DNA from: an uncultured Pelagibacteraceae bacterium
GTDB lineage: Bacteria > Pseudomonadota > Alphaproteobacteria > Pelagibacterales > Pelagibacteraceae
Length of the DNA stretch: 64,000 nt
NCBI GenBank assembly: GCA_902609685.1
Contig: CACLSR010000003.1
Location: 56,001-120,000 of the forward strand
Reading direction: 5' to 3'
Shown here: positions 54,703-62,379 of the stretch, in pieces
How the letters are laid out: every line of letters starts with the position of its first letter
Position numbering within the stretch: the first letter of the stretch is position 1
The notes under the pieces: generated by a model
What the model was told of the DNA's origin: nothing
Databases searched by the model: none
What the model saw: the letters and a program-made list of their open reading frames with translations, nothing else
Position numbers and translations under genes: made by a program

Positions 54703-55605
54703 CTATTTGATAGCACCTCTATCTTTGCCAAATTGGTCTCTGTATATTTGACCAACACTAACACTGTCTTCTTGTTGAGTTGGATCAATATCTCTTATTG
54801 CGAGTAAATATTTTTGAGCATCATTTAGTCTATTTTTAGTTGGAATACTTAAAAATTTTTTGTAATTTAAAAGTTGACCTTCATCTCTATTTTTAATTTG
54901 AATAAAAATAGTCTTTCTTGGTTTTCCATTTTCATTTTTTGCTCCAGCGTGCCAAGTGTTTAAATTTAAAATCACAATACTTCCTGCCTCTGTTTCAGCC
55001 CTTATCTCATTTTTTTGTTGCTCATTGGTGTTAATATAATTATCAGGCCATCCAATTTTTTTATGAGACCCGGGAATAATTCTGGTAGCACCATTTTCTT
55101 TTCTAGACTCGTCTAAATAAATATAACAAACAACACCGTGAAATTTTTCTTTTTCGTATTGCCTCGGTATACAATCAATATGAATTGCTTGTTCACCGTA
55201 GCCTTTATGTGGATTTCTAAAATTTAAACCTCCAACTTTAATATCGTCTTGAATAACCTCATGTGCAGCACTCAAAATTTCGGGTATTAATATAAGCTCA
55301 CCAAAAAGAGGATCTTTGTCTATTAAGTTGCCAAGTCTATCACAATTATTTTCAAATAATTTTCCTTTTTTATAATTTTTTTCTTTTCCTTCCCATCCTC
55401 CTTTTTCTCCTTCGGATTTAATTAAATCACTTGTAATTTTATTCAACTGTTTTAAATTTTCACGAATAAATTTGGTTGGTGGTAAAATTAAATAACCTTT
55501 TTCGTTTAGAAATAGTTTTTGAGTACTAGTTAAAGTAGTGTTATTAATTCCTAACTTTTTAAAAACATCTTTTGTATCTGTTATTTGATGAGTAAAATTG
55601 ACCAT
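54703..55605 (-). CDS. Phytanoyl-CoA dioxygenase (PhyH) family protein
   Basis: 300 aa Fe(II)/2-oxoglutarate oxygenase. LFLNEKGYLILPPTKFI, metal motif AIHIDCIPRQYE (HxD), VVCYIYLDESRKENGATRIIPGSH, distal His in NLNTWHAGAKNENGKPR with the oxoglutarate Arg. Head of a minus-strand operon of at least eleven genes to 45675. Distinct from the HxE paralogue at 44831. Confidence 0.88.
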   Translation of the reverse strand: MVNFTHQITDTKDVFKKLGINNTTLTSTQKLFLNEKGYLILPPTKFIRENLKQLNKITSDLIKSEGEKGGWEGKEKNYKKGKLFENNCDRLGNLIDKDPLFGELILIPEILSAAHEVIQDDIKVGGLNFRNPHKGYGEQAIHIDCIPRQYEKEKFHGVVCYIYLDESRKENGATRIIPGSHKKIGWPDNYINTNEQQKNEIRAETEAGSIVILNLNTWHAGAKNENGKPRKTIFIQIKNRDEGQLLNYKKFLSIPTKNRLNDAQKYLLAIRDIDPTQQEDSVSVGQIYRDQFGKDRGAIK

Positions 55606-55661
55606 AATCTAAGAATTTATATCGTTCATTTATTGAACAGTAAAGTTAAAAAAACTATAAT
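55601..55661. promoter_or_regulatory. Divergent promoters sharing operator copy 5 (GTTCATTTATTGAAC)
   Basis: Palindrome at 55624-55638 between divergent genes. Plus: its TTGAAC (55633-55638) is the -35, 17 bp before TATAAT (55656-55661); ATG at 55673. Minus: TTTACT, then the palindrome plus GA as a 17-bp spacer, then TATAAA; ATG at 55605. One bound protein could control both directions. Confidence 0.85.
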
Positions 55662-55672
55662 ATTACTTATAG

Positions 55673-57085
55673 ATGAATTTTTGTGAATATCTTTTAAAAG
55701 ATAAAAAAGGATTAAAAAAAAGAATTTTTGTTAATAAAGATTACACTTATTTGCAACTTTTGAAGGATGTAAATTTAATTTCAAAAAGCCTTAAGAAATT
55801 TAAAAGACAATTGATAAGTATAAGTTTTGATAATTCTTACGAGTTCATTATTTATTATCTCGCAATTATTAAAAGTAATAATATAGCTTTAATTTTAGAA
55901 AAAGGTTTACCACTTAATAGACATTTAGAGATAATTGAAAAGTACAAAATAAATATCTTTTTTACAGACTTTTTTATCGATAAAGACAATTTCAATAAAA
56001 ATTATGAAATTGTCCCAGAAATAATTAATTTGGGTGGAAAAAAACTTTATAAAATTTCAAGAAGAAATAAATTTAAAAAAAAAATAAATAAGAAATATTT
56101 TTATGATGTTTGTTTAATCTTATTTACCTCAGGATCATCGGGTAAAAAAAAAGGTGTGATGTTAACAAATAAAAATTTGATATCTAACACCAACTCAATT
56201 ATCGATAGTTTACCAATTAAAAAGAAAGATGTGGTAAATTTAGTTTTGCCATTAAGTTACTCTTTTGGTTTATCTGTTTTGAATTCTCATTTAAAAATTG
56301 GTTCAAGCTTTTTTTTTCACAGTTCACCTTTTATTGGTTCTATAATTAATGAGATTAAAGAAAATAATTGTACATGTTTTTACGGTGTACCATCTACTTT
56401 TGAAATACTAGTAGATAAAACAAATTTTATTAAAGAAAATTTCAAAAAGATAAATTTTTTAGCTCAAGCTGGTGGAAATTTGAATATCTTTTACAAAAAA
56501 CAGCTTGAGAAAAAGTTTAAAAACAAATTTTTTGTAATGTATGGTGCTACAGAAGCTTCACCAAGATTATCATGTTTGAGACCAAAATTCCTTTCTAAAA
56601 AAATCGAAAGTATTGGAAAACCAATAAAGGGTGTAAAATTTAAACTATTTAAAAATACAACAGATAATTTTAGCGAATTAGGTGTAAGTGGAAAAAATAT
56701 AATGAAGGGATATTTATTTGATAAAAAACTTACAATTAGATCATTCAAAAAAGATTTTTACCTAACGGGAGATTTGGCCTACGTAGATAAAGATGGATTC
56801 TATTATATTATCAAAAGGAAAGATAAAATTATAAAGAGATTTGGCTTTAAAATTCAACCCTCAACAATTGAAAATAAAATCAATACTTTAAATTATGTTA
56901 GAAAAAGTAAGATTCAATTTTTTGAAAAAAATAAAATGATTTTAAAAGTATTTGTTAATAAAAAAGATAAAAAGACTCAAATCCGAATAAAGACAGTTTT
57001 AAGAGAAAATTTTGCTAATTATGAATTACCAGATGAAATTATTATTATTGAACCAAAAGACCAAAAATATAATATAAAAGATTAA
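55673..57085 (+). CDS. AMP-dependent acyl-CoA/acyl-ACP synthetase
   Basis: 470 aa of the ANL superfamily. LILFTSGSSGKKKGVMLTN (P-loop-like), VLPLSYSFGLSVL, MYGATEASPRLS, GISGKNIMKGYLF-like GVSGKNIMKGYLFDK, YLTGDLAYVDKDGFYYI and KRKDKIIKRFGFKIQPSTIE. The C-terminal cap is short and the catalytic Lys is in YNIKD. Single-gene unit under operator 5; likely loads an acid onto ACP/CoA for the glycan-acylation enzymes. Confidence 0.88.
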   Translation: MNFCEYLLKDKKGLKKRIFVNKDYTYLQLLKDVNLISKSLKKFKRQLISISFDNSYEFIIYYLAIIKSNNIALILEKGLPLNRHLEIIEKYKINIFFTDFFIDKDNFNKNYEIVPEIINLGGKKLYKISRRNKFKKKINKKYFYDVCLILFTSGSSGKKKGVMLTNKNLISNTNSIIDSLPIKKKDVVNLVLPLSYSFGLSVLNSHLKIGSSFFFHSSPFIGSIINEIKENNCTCFYGVPSTFEILVDKTNFIKENFKKINFLAQAGGNLNIFYKKQLEKKFKNKFFVMYGATEASPRLSCLRPKFLSKKIESIGKPIKGVKFKLFKNTTDNFSELGVSGKNIMKGYLFDKKLTIRSFKKDFYLTGDLAYVDKDGFYYIIKRKDKIIKRFGFKIQPSTIENKINTLNYVRKSKIQFFEKNKMILKVFVNKKDKKTQIRIKTVLRENFANYELPDEIIIIEPKDQKYNIKD

Positions 57086-57090
57086 TCTGT

Positions 57091-57306
57091 TCAGATATTT
57101 ATAAAAAAAAAATTTTTTTTATTCATTGCAAATTTATTGTTATAAGACATAAAAACCTTTTTTTTTTTGTTATTATTTATGATTTTATAATTTTGTGATT
57201 GCTCACTTTTCCATTTAAATAATTGAAAAAATTTTTCATTTTTATGATTACAAAATAAAAATGATGGTAACTTTTGTTTTTTTATTAATTTGTTGTTAAA
57301 CTTCAT
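57091..57306 (-). pseudogene. GNAT acetyltransferase, C-terminal fragment (frame-shifted)
   Basis: 71 aa, ATG overlapping the stop of the upstream fragment by one base (TAATG). MKFNNKLIKKQKLPSFLFCNHKNEKFFQLFKWK fits the GNAT acetyl-CoA/C-terminal segment (x-x-FLFC.....Fy...GW). Inserting one base at the junction would join it to the 57306-57608 product as ENLMKFNNKLI. So this is half of a broken gene, or a stop-restart pair. Confidence 0.65.
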
Positions 57307-57608
57307 TAATTCTCTTCCATACTTTTTTTTTTAAATTTTTTTTTAATTATTATTGCATCAAGCAACATATAATTAATTTTCTTTTTTAAGAGGAAAAATT
57401 CTCTCAATCTAAAGCAAGTATATCCAACTAATTCTTTTTTTTGAGGGGATTTATATAATAAAATATGAATATCGGTCTTTTTAATGTTCTTTTTAAAAAA
57501 TTTTTTTTGAGAAAAAATTCCAAATTTCCACTCTTCATCTTTTATTTTTAGGATACTTAAAAGATCTTTTTGATTAAGATGTTTAGTTTGCTTTAAATCA
57601 AAAATCAC
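57306..57608 (-). pseudogene. GNAT acetyltransferase, N-terminal fragment (frame-shifted)
   Basis: 100 aa. LLYKSPQKKELVGYTCFRLREFF and INYMLLDAIIIKKKFKKKSMEEN match GNAT strands beta4-beta5 and the acetyl-CoA loop, then a stop where the fold should continue. The other half follows in the next frame. Its start overlaps the stop of the small gene at 57605. Confidence 0.65.
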
Positions 57609-57805
57609 TTATTTATTTTTAAAATTTTTTTTGCAATATTTGATATTTTTTTATCATCTTTATAGATTTTTGAGAGAATTTTTGAAGTATTCTTAGGATC
57701 TTTTTTTAATGCTAATTTTAAGATTGCCATCCAACTTTCATTATTATTTGATCTGATTTTTTGTATTTGATCTACTAATTTTAATGTTTTTTTATAATTA
57801 ACCAT
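57605..57805 (-). CDS. Small conserved protein, unknown (66 aa)
   Basis: MVNYKKTLKLVDQIQKIRSN, then NESWMAILKLALKKDP and KILSKIYKDDKKISNIAKKI: helical, lysine-rich, no signal or membrane segment. The frame extends to ATG 57847, but the ATG at 57805 avoids the operator (57817-57831) and is preferred. Short proteins of this pattern recur in glycan clusters in my recollection, but I cannot name a function. Heads a small minus-strand unit with the split GNAT. Confidence 0.7.
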   Translation of the reverse strand: MVNYKKTLKLVDQIQKIRSNNNESWMAILKLALKKDPKNTSKILSKIYKDDKKISNIAKKILKINK

Positions 57806-57816
57806 AATAAGTTTTT

Positions 57817-57854
57817 GTTCAAATATTGAACATAAAATAAATTTCAAATATATT
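57817..57854 (+). promoter_or_regulatory. Promoter with operator copy 6 (GTTCAAATATTGAAC)
   Basis: Palindrome at 57817-57831; its right half TTGAAC (57826-57831) lies 17 bp before TATATT (57849-57854), with ATG at 57866, so the leader is about 5 nt. The same site ends 11 bp before the minus-strand ATG at 57805; no good -10 is seen in that direction. Confidence 0.82.
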
Positions 57855-57865
57855 TATTTTATATA

Positions 57866-58759
57866 ATGGTTCGTAACAAAATAGTAAAAAAATTTATATT
57901 AGGTTCAGCTCAATTTGGCAACAAATATGGCATTGATAATCCTAACGCCTCTAAATCAAAAAAAAAATCTCTGAATATCATTAAGCACGCAAAGTTTTCT
58001 GGAATAAATACAATTGATTTAGGGGACAAATATAAAAGTTATAAAAATATCTTTACTAATTTTAAGTTACAAGATTGGAAAATTTCAATGAAGATATCTA
58101 GCAACGTAATAAAAAAATATTCTTCTAAAAATAAATTTCAAGAATTTTTTTTTAATATGTTAAATCATTTAAATAAAAATAAAATAGAATATTTTTTATT
58201 TCATAATTCAAGCGATTTACAAAAAAAAAATGGGAAAAAAATATTTAATCATCTTTTAATTCTTAAAAGAAAAGGTTTGATTAAAAAAATAGGTGTTTCA
58301 GTTTATTCACCTAAGGAACTTAATAATATCTTAAAAAGTTTTGAAATTGATGTGGTTCAATTGCCACTTAATGTTTTCGATCAAAGATTCAATCAAGCTA
58401 AAATTGTAAAAAAATTAAAAAAAAGAAAAATTGAGGTACATGCTAGATCAGTTTTTTTGCAGGGATTACTATTATCAAATAAAAAAAGATTAAAAAAAAA
58501 ATATTTTAAAGATAATAAATTACTAAATAGTTGGTTTGACTATGTAAAAATAAATAATATCAATGCTGTCAATGAATGTTTAAATTTTGTTTTAAAAAAA
58601 AAATTTGTGAGCAAAATAGTAATTGGCATAAATAAATTAGAACAAATAAAATTGATTCTAAAAAAAAATAAGTCAAAATTGAATTCAGAAGATCTTGATA
58701 TGTTTCATAACCATGATATTAAATTGATCGATCCAAGAAAATGGAAAAAAATAAAGTAA
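57866..58759 (+). CDS. Aldo/keto reductase
   Basis: 297 aa AKR barrel: FILGSAQFGNKYGIDN, FSGINTIDLGDKYKSYK (DxxxxY-like catalytic Asp/Tyr region), WKISMKISSN (catalytic Lys), EYFLFHNSSDL (His), IGVSVYSPKEL, VQLPLNVFDQRF and KIVIGINKLEQI. Probably reduces or isomerises a sugar; next to it is a cytidylyltransferase-aminomutase fusion with an 19-bp overlap, so both likely act on one pathway. Confidence 0.85.
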   Translation: MVRNKIVKKFILGSAQFGNKYGIDNPNASKSKKKSLNIIKHAKFSGINTIDLGDKYKSYKNIFTNFKLQDWKISMKISSNVIKKYSSKNKFQEFFFNMLNHLNKNKIEYFLFHNSSDLQKKNGKKIFNHLLILKRKGLIKKIGVSVYSPKELNNILKSFEIDVVQLPLNVFDQRFNQAKIVKKLKKRKIEVHARSVFLQGLLLSNKKRLKKKYFKDNKLLNSWFDYVKINNINAVNECLNFVLKKKFVSKIVIGINKLEQIKLILKKNKSKLNSEDLDMFHNHDIKLIDPRKWKKIK

Positions 58760-60777
58760 TTTGTATTGTACAAGCCAGATATTCTTCCACAAGATTTCCT
58801 GGAAAAATTTTAAAAAAAATAAATAGCAAACTTACTGTTTTGGAATTTTTAATTGAAAGATTAAAGAAAAGTGAATTAATATCAAAAATAGTAGTTGCGT
58901 GCTCAGAAAATAAAAAAGATCAAAAAATAATTAAATTATGTCAAAAAAAAAAGATTTCTTATTTTATTGGATCAGAAACAAACGTACTAGATAGATATTA
59001 TAAAGCTAATCAATATTTTAATGGTGACATCATTATTAGAATTACGTCTGATTGCCCATTAATGGATCCAAAGCTAATTGATAAATTCATTAATCTTTTC
59101 TTTAAGAAAAAAGTTGATTATTTGACTAATATTATTTCAAGAACTTATCCAGATGGTTTAGATGTGGAAGTTTTCAATAAAAATGCACTACATATTGCAT
59201 GGAAAAATTCTAAACATGCTTACGATATAGAACATGTTACACCTTATTTAATAAGAAGTAAAAAAATTAAAAAGTTTAATGTTTCTTTAGACAAAGATTT
59301 TTCAGATAATATATGGACATTGGATTTTAAAAAAGATTTATTACTAATTAAAAAAATTATAAAATACTTTCATCCTCGCATTAATTTTACATGGGAAGAA
59401 GTTATCTTTTTGATGGAAAAGAGGCCCAAATTATTTAAAGCAAACAATGATTTTAAAAGAAGTATAAATATTTACAATAATCCAGGCCAAATACTTTGGC
59501 ATGAGGCTAAAAATTTTATTCCGGGTGGAAATAATTTTTTATCTAAAAGACCTGAAATGTTTCTACCTTCAAAATGGCCTACATATTTTAAAAATTCTAA
59601 AGGTTGTACTGTAACTGATCTACAAAATAAAAAATATTTTGATTTTAATATGGGAGTGGGCACAAACTTTTTAGGGTACTCAAATAAAAAAGTTGACCTG
59701 GCAGTTAAGAAAGCCATTGATTCGGGGAATATGACCTCTCTAAATTGCACGGAGGAAGTAACTTTAGCAAAAAAGCTTGTTGAATTACATAAATGGTCAG
59801 GAGGCGTAAAGTTTGCGAAAACTGGTGCAGAGGCAAATGCAATCGCGCTTAGAATAGCAAGATGTTATAATAAAAAATTTAAGATTGCATTTTGTGGCTA
59901 TCATGGATGGCAGGATTGGTATTTATCATCAAACTTAAACAATAGAAACAATTTGGATGAACATTTACTTAAAGACTTAAAAACTAATGGTGTGCCTGAA
60001 AATTTGAAAAATACAGTTTTTCCATTTAAATATAAAAATTTTGATGCATTAAAAAAAATTGTAAAAAACCATAAAATTGGGGTAATAGTTATGGAATTTT
60101 CAAGAAATCAAAAACCAGATTTAATTTTTCTAAAAAAAATAAGAAAATTAGCTACTGAAAAAAAAATTGTATTAATATTTGATGAATGTACCTCTGGATT
60201 TAGGCATTGTTTGGGAGGATTTCATAAAATTTTTAATATAAATCCAGACATCGCTACATTTGGAAAATGTTTAGGGAATGGTTATTCAATCACAGCTATT
60301 TTAGGTAGAAAAACAATAATGAATTCTGCTCAAGATAGTTTCATTAGTAGCACCTTTTTTAGTGAACGAATAGGTTTTGTAGCTGCACTTAAGACAATAA
60401 GTATTCTGGAGAAAGACAAACCATGGACCAAAATTAATTTAATTGCCAAATATTACAAAAAAAAATTAATCAAAATTGCAAAAAAACAAAAAATAAAAAT
60501 TAAAATTTCTGGTTTACCTGCAATCATAAATTTTTCCGTGGAGAATGACACAGATAACGTTATTAAAACCTACATCACCCAAGAAATGCTTAAAAAAGGC
60601 TTTATTTTTAACGGCGCAATATATTTGTGCATAGATCATAACAAAAAAATATTGAACAAATTTTTTTATCATTTAAATACCATTTTTCACTCAATAAATA
60701 TCAATAAAAATACCAACAATTTAAAAAAATTATTAGATGGGCCGGTTAGCCACAATACATTTAAAAGATTAAATTAA
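58741..60777 (+). CDS. Fusion: SpsF-like cytidylyltransferase + class III aminotransferase
   Basis: 678 aa. Residues 1-about 240 are an NTP transferase like SpsF: VICIVQARYSSTRFPGKIL, GSETNVLDRYYKA, IIRITSDCPLMDP, TYPDGLDVEVF, WTLDFKKDL. Residues about 248-678 are a glutamate-1-semialdehyde aminomutase-like PLP domain: GPGQ-like NNPGQILWHEAKNFIPGG, FAKTGAEANAIALRIAR, FCGYHGWQDWY, FDECTSGFRH and Lys509 in TFGKCLGNGYSITAI. It would aminate a sugar acid/aldehyde and activate it with CTP. Confidence 0.9.
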   Translation: MEKNKVICIVQARYSSTRFPGKILKKINSKLTVLEFLIERLKKSELISKIVVACSENKKDQKIIKLCQKKKISYFIGSETNVLDRYYKANQYFNGDIIIRITSDCPLMDPKLIDKFINLFFKKKVDYLTNIISRTYPDGLDVEVFNKNALHIAWKNSKHAYDIEHVTPYLIRSKKIKKFNVSLDKDFSDNIWTLDFKKDLLLIKKIIKYFHPRINFTWEEVIFLMEKRPKLFKANNDFKRSINIYNNPGQILWHEAKNFIPGGNNFLSKRPEMFLPSKWPTYFKNSKGCTVTDLQNKKYFDFNMGVGTNFLGYSNKKVDLAVKKAIDSGNMTSLNCTEEVTLAKKLVELHKWSGGVKFAKTGAEANAIALRIARCYNKKFKIAFCGYHGWQDWYLSSNLNNRNNLDEHLLKDLKTNGVPENLKNTVFPFKYKNFDALKKIVKNHKIGVIVMEFSRNQKPDLIFLKKIRKLATEKKIVLIFDECTSGFRHCLGGFHKIFNINPDIATFGKCLGNGYSITAILGRKTIMNSAQDSFISSTFFSERIGFVAALKTISILEKDKPWTKINLIAKYYKKKLIKIAKKQKIKIKISGLPAIINFSVENDTDNVIKTYITQEMLKKGFIFNGAIYLCIDHNKKILNKFFYHLNTIFHSININKNTNNLKKLLDGPVSHNTFKRLN

Positions 60778-60792
60778 TTTTTTAAAAATCTC

Positions 60793-60834
60793 TTTACAGT
60801 CGCTGGATTTATTTATAATGTTCAAAAGTTGAAC
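60793..60834 (+). promoter_or_regulatory. Promoter with operator copy 7 (GTTCAAAAGTTGAAC)
   Basis: Palindrome at 60820-60834 directly follows a perfect TATAAT (60814-60819), with TTTACA at 60793-60798 (15-bp spacer) or TCTTTA at 60791. The operator would cover the start site; ATG at 60846. Unlike the other copies it lies downstream of the -10. Confidence 0.78.
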
Positions 60835-60845
60835 AATACGCAATA

Positions 60846-62378
60846 ATGAAAATTTTAGACTGCACACTTAGAGATGGCGGATATTACACTGGTTGGAATT
60901 TTTCAAAAAATCTTTTTGAAAATTATCTTAAAACAGTATCAAAACTAAATATATCAATTATTGAGCTAGGATATTTATCAGATGTAAAAGATGAAAATGG
61001 TCTTTTCTATCATCTAAATAAAGAAATCTTAAAAAAAGCAAAATCAATAATTCGTAAAGATCAAAAAGTTTTTGCTATGGTTAATTTTAAAGAGATAAAA
61101 AGTTTTCAACAACTTGACAAGCTTCTTTTTGATAAAAATAAAGTTTTGGATGGAATTAGATTTGCTGTTCCACCATCAAAAATAAAAGATTTAAATAAAA
61201 TGATCAATAAAATTTCAAATAAATATAAAGACCTGAGTATAAACGTTAACTTAATGTATCTAAGTAAGTGGATTCATAATGAAAAAATGATTGTAAAATT
61301 ATTTAAAAATATTTCAAAAAATATTGATATCTTATCTTTTGTTGATAGTTATGGTGCTCTTACTCCTGCACAGATTGAAAAATTTTTACACCAAGTTCAA
61401 GATAAGAATTTATATAAAATTAAAATTGGAACTCATTTCCATAATAATTGTGGTTTAGCTTTAGCAAATTCTTTAGCAGCATATGAAGCTGGAAGCGATG
61501 TAACCGATACTACATTCACTGGTATGGGGAGGGGTGCTGGAAATGCTGAAACAGAATTACTTTTGGCAAATTTCTCGGATAAAAATAATAAAATCTCTGG
61601 TTTTGAATTAAGTAATTTATTGGAAATTTTTTATGAAATGAAAAAAAAAATGAATTGGGGGAGTTCTTTTGCATATGCTTTCGCTGCAATGAATGGTTTT
61701 TCACAAAGTCAAATGATGGAGCTTATACAAAATAGGAGATTGGACCCCGGAACAGCTGTAAAGGCTATATCAAATCAAACAAAAAAGAGGGATCAAATCA
61801 AATTAAGAAATATTAAAAACTTAGTCAAACTAAAAAATTCTAAGAAAAATTCTCCTATATTAATTGGAGGGGCACCAAGTCTTTTAGATTATGGCGATTA
61901 TTTTTTTGATAAAGTAGATAATTTGAGGCCAGTTATTTTAAGTGGGAGCAATGCTCTTTTTAATTTTATAAAATTAAACAAAAAAATTAAGAATCCATTA
62001 ATTTTAATTCTAAGTGGAAATGAAGTAAAAAAAATGAGTGTCTTCAAAATTAAAAATATATTAAACAAAATAAAACTTTATGGAATTATCGCTGAAAAAG
62101 AATTTCTTCCTAAAAATTTCAAGTTTTACAACAAAAAAAACCTGGTGACTTCGAGTAGTATTGCATTAAATCCTTTGCACTTAACTGGATTGGTTCTGGA
62201 AAGTTTAAAAATAAAAAAACTTTCTCTTGCATTTTTTGATGGAAATCCTGAAAGTGAAAAAGGTAGAATAGTAATGCAGGACACTCAAGACAGCGTAGAA
62301 AAAATTAATCAAATAGGTGTTAAGGTTCATACCCTTACTAAAAGTTATCTAAAAGTAAAACAAGAAAATTTTTGGTGA
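60846..62378 (+). CDS. DmpG/HMGL-like aldolase with extra C-terminal domain
   Basis: 510 aa. Residues 1-about 265: pyruvate-aldolase barrel MKILDCTLRDGGYYTGW, IIELGYLSD, SFVDSYGALTPAQI, metal ligands His197/His199 in GTHFHNNCGLALANSL and TFTGMGRGAGNAETELLLANF. Residues about 340-510 are a second alpha/beta domain (ILIGGAPSLLDYGDYFF, VILSGSNALFNFI) with no family I recognise. It may condense pyruvate with an aldehyde to give a 2-keto-3-deoxy acid, activated by the CMP-transferase behind it. Confidence 0.82.
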   Translation: MKILDCTLRDGGYYTGWNFSKNLFENYLKTVSKLNISIIELGYLSDVKDENGLFYHLNKEILKKAKSIIRKDQKVFAMVNFKEIKSFQQLDKLLFDKNKVLDGIRFAVPPSKIKDLNKMINKISNKYKDLSINVNLMYLSKWIHNEKMIVKLFKNISKNIDILSFVDSYGALTPAQIEKFLHQVQDKNLYKIKIGTHFHNNCGLALANSLAAYEAGSDVTDTTFTGMGRGAGNAETELLLANFSDKNNKISGFELSNLLEIFYEMKKKMNWGSSFAYAFAAMNGFSQSQMMELIQNRRLDPGTAVKAISNQTKKRDQIKLRNIKNLVKLKNSKKNSPILIGGAPSLLDYGDYFFDKVDNLRPVILSGSNALFNFIKLNKKIKNPLILILSGNEVKKMSVFKIKNILNKIKLYGIIAEKEFLPKNFKFYNKKNLVTSSSIALNPLHLTGLVLESLKIKKLSLAFFDGNPESEKGRIVMQDTQDSVEKINQIGVKVHTLTKSYLKVKQENFW

Positions 62379-62379
62379 T

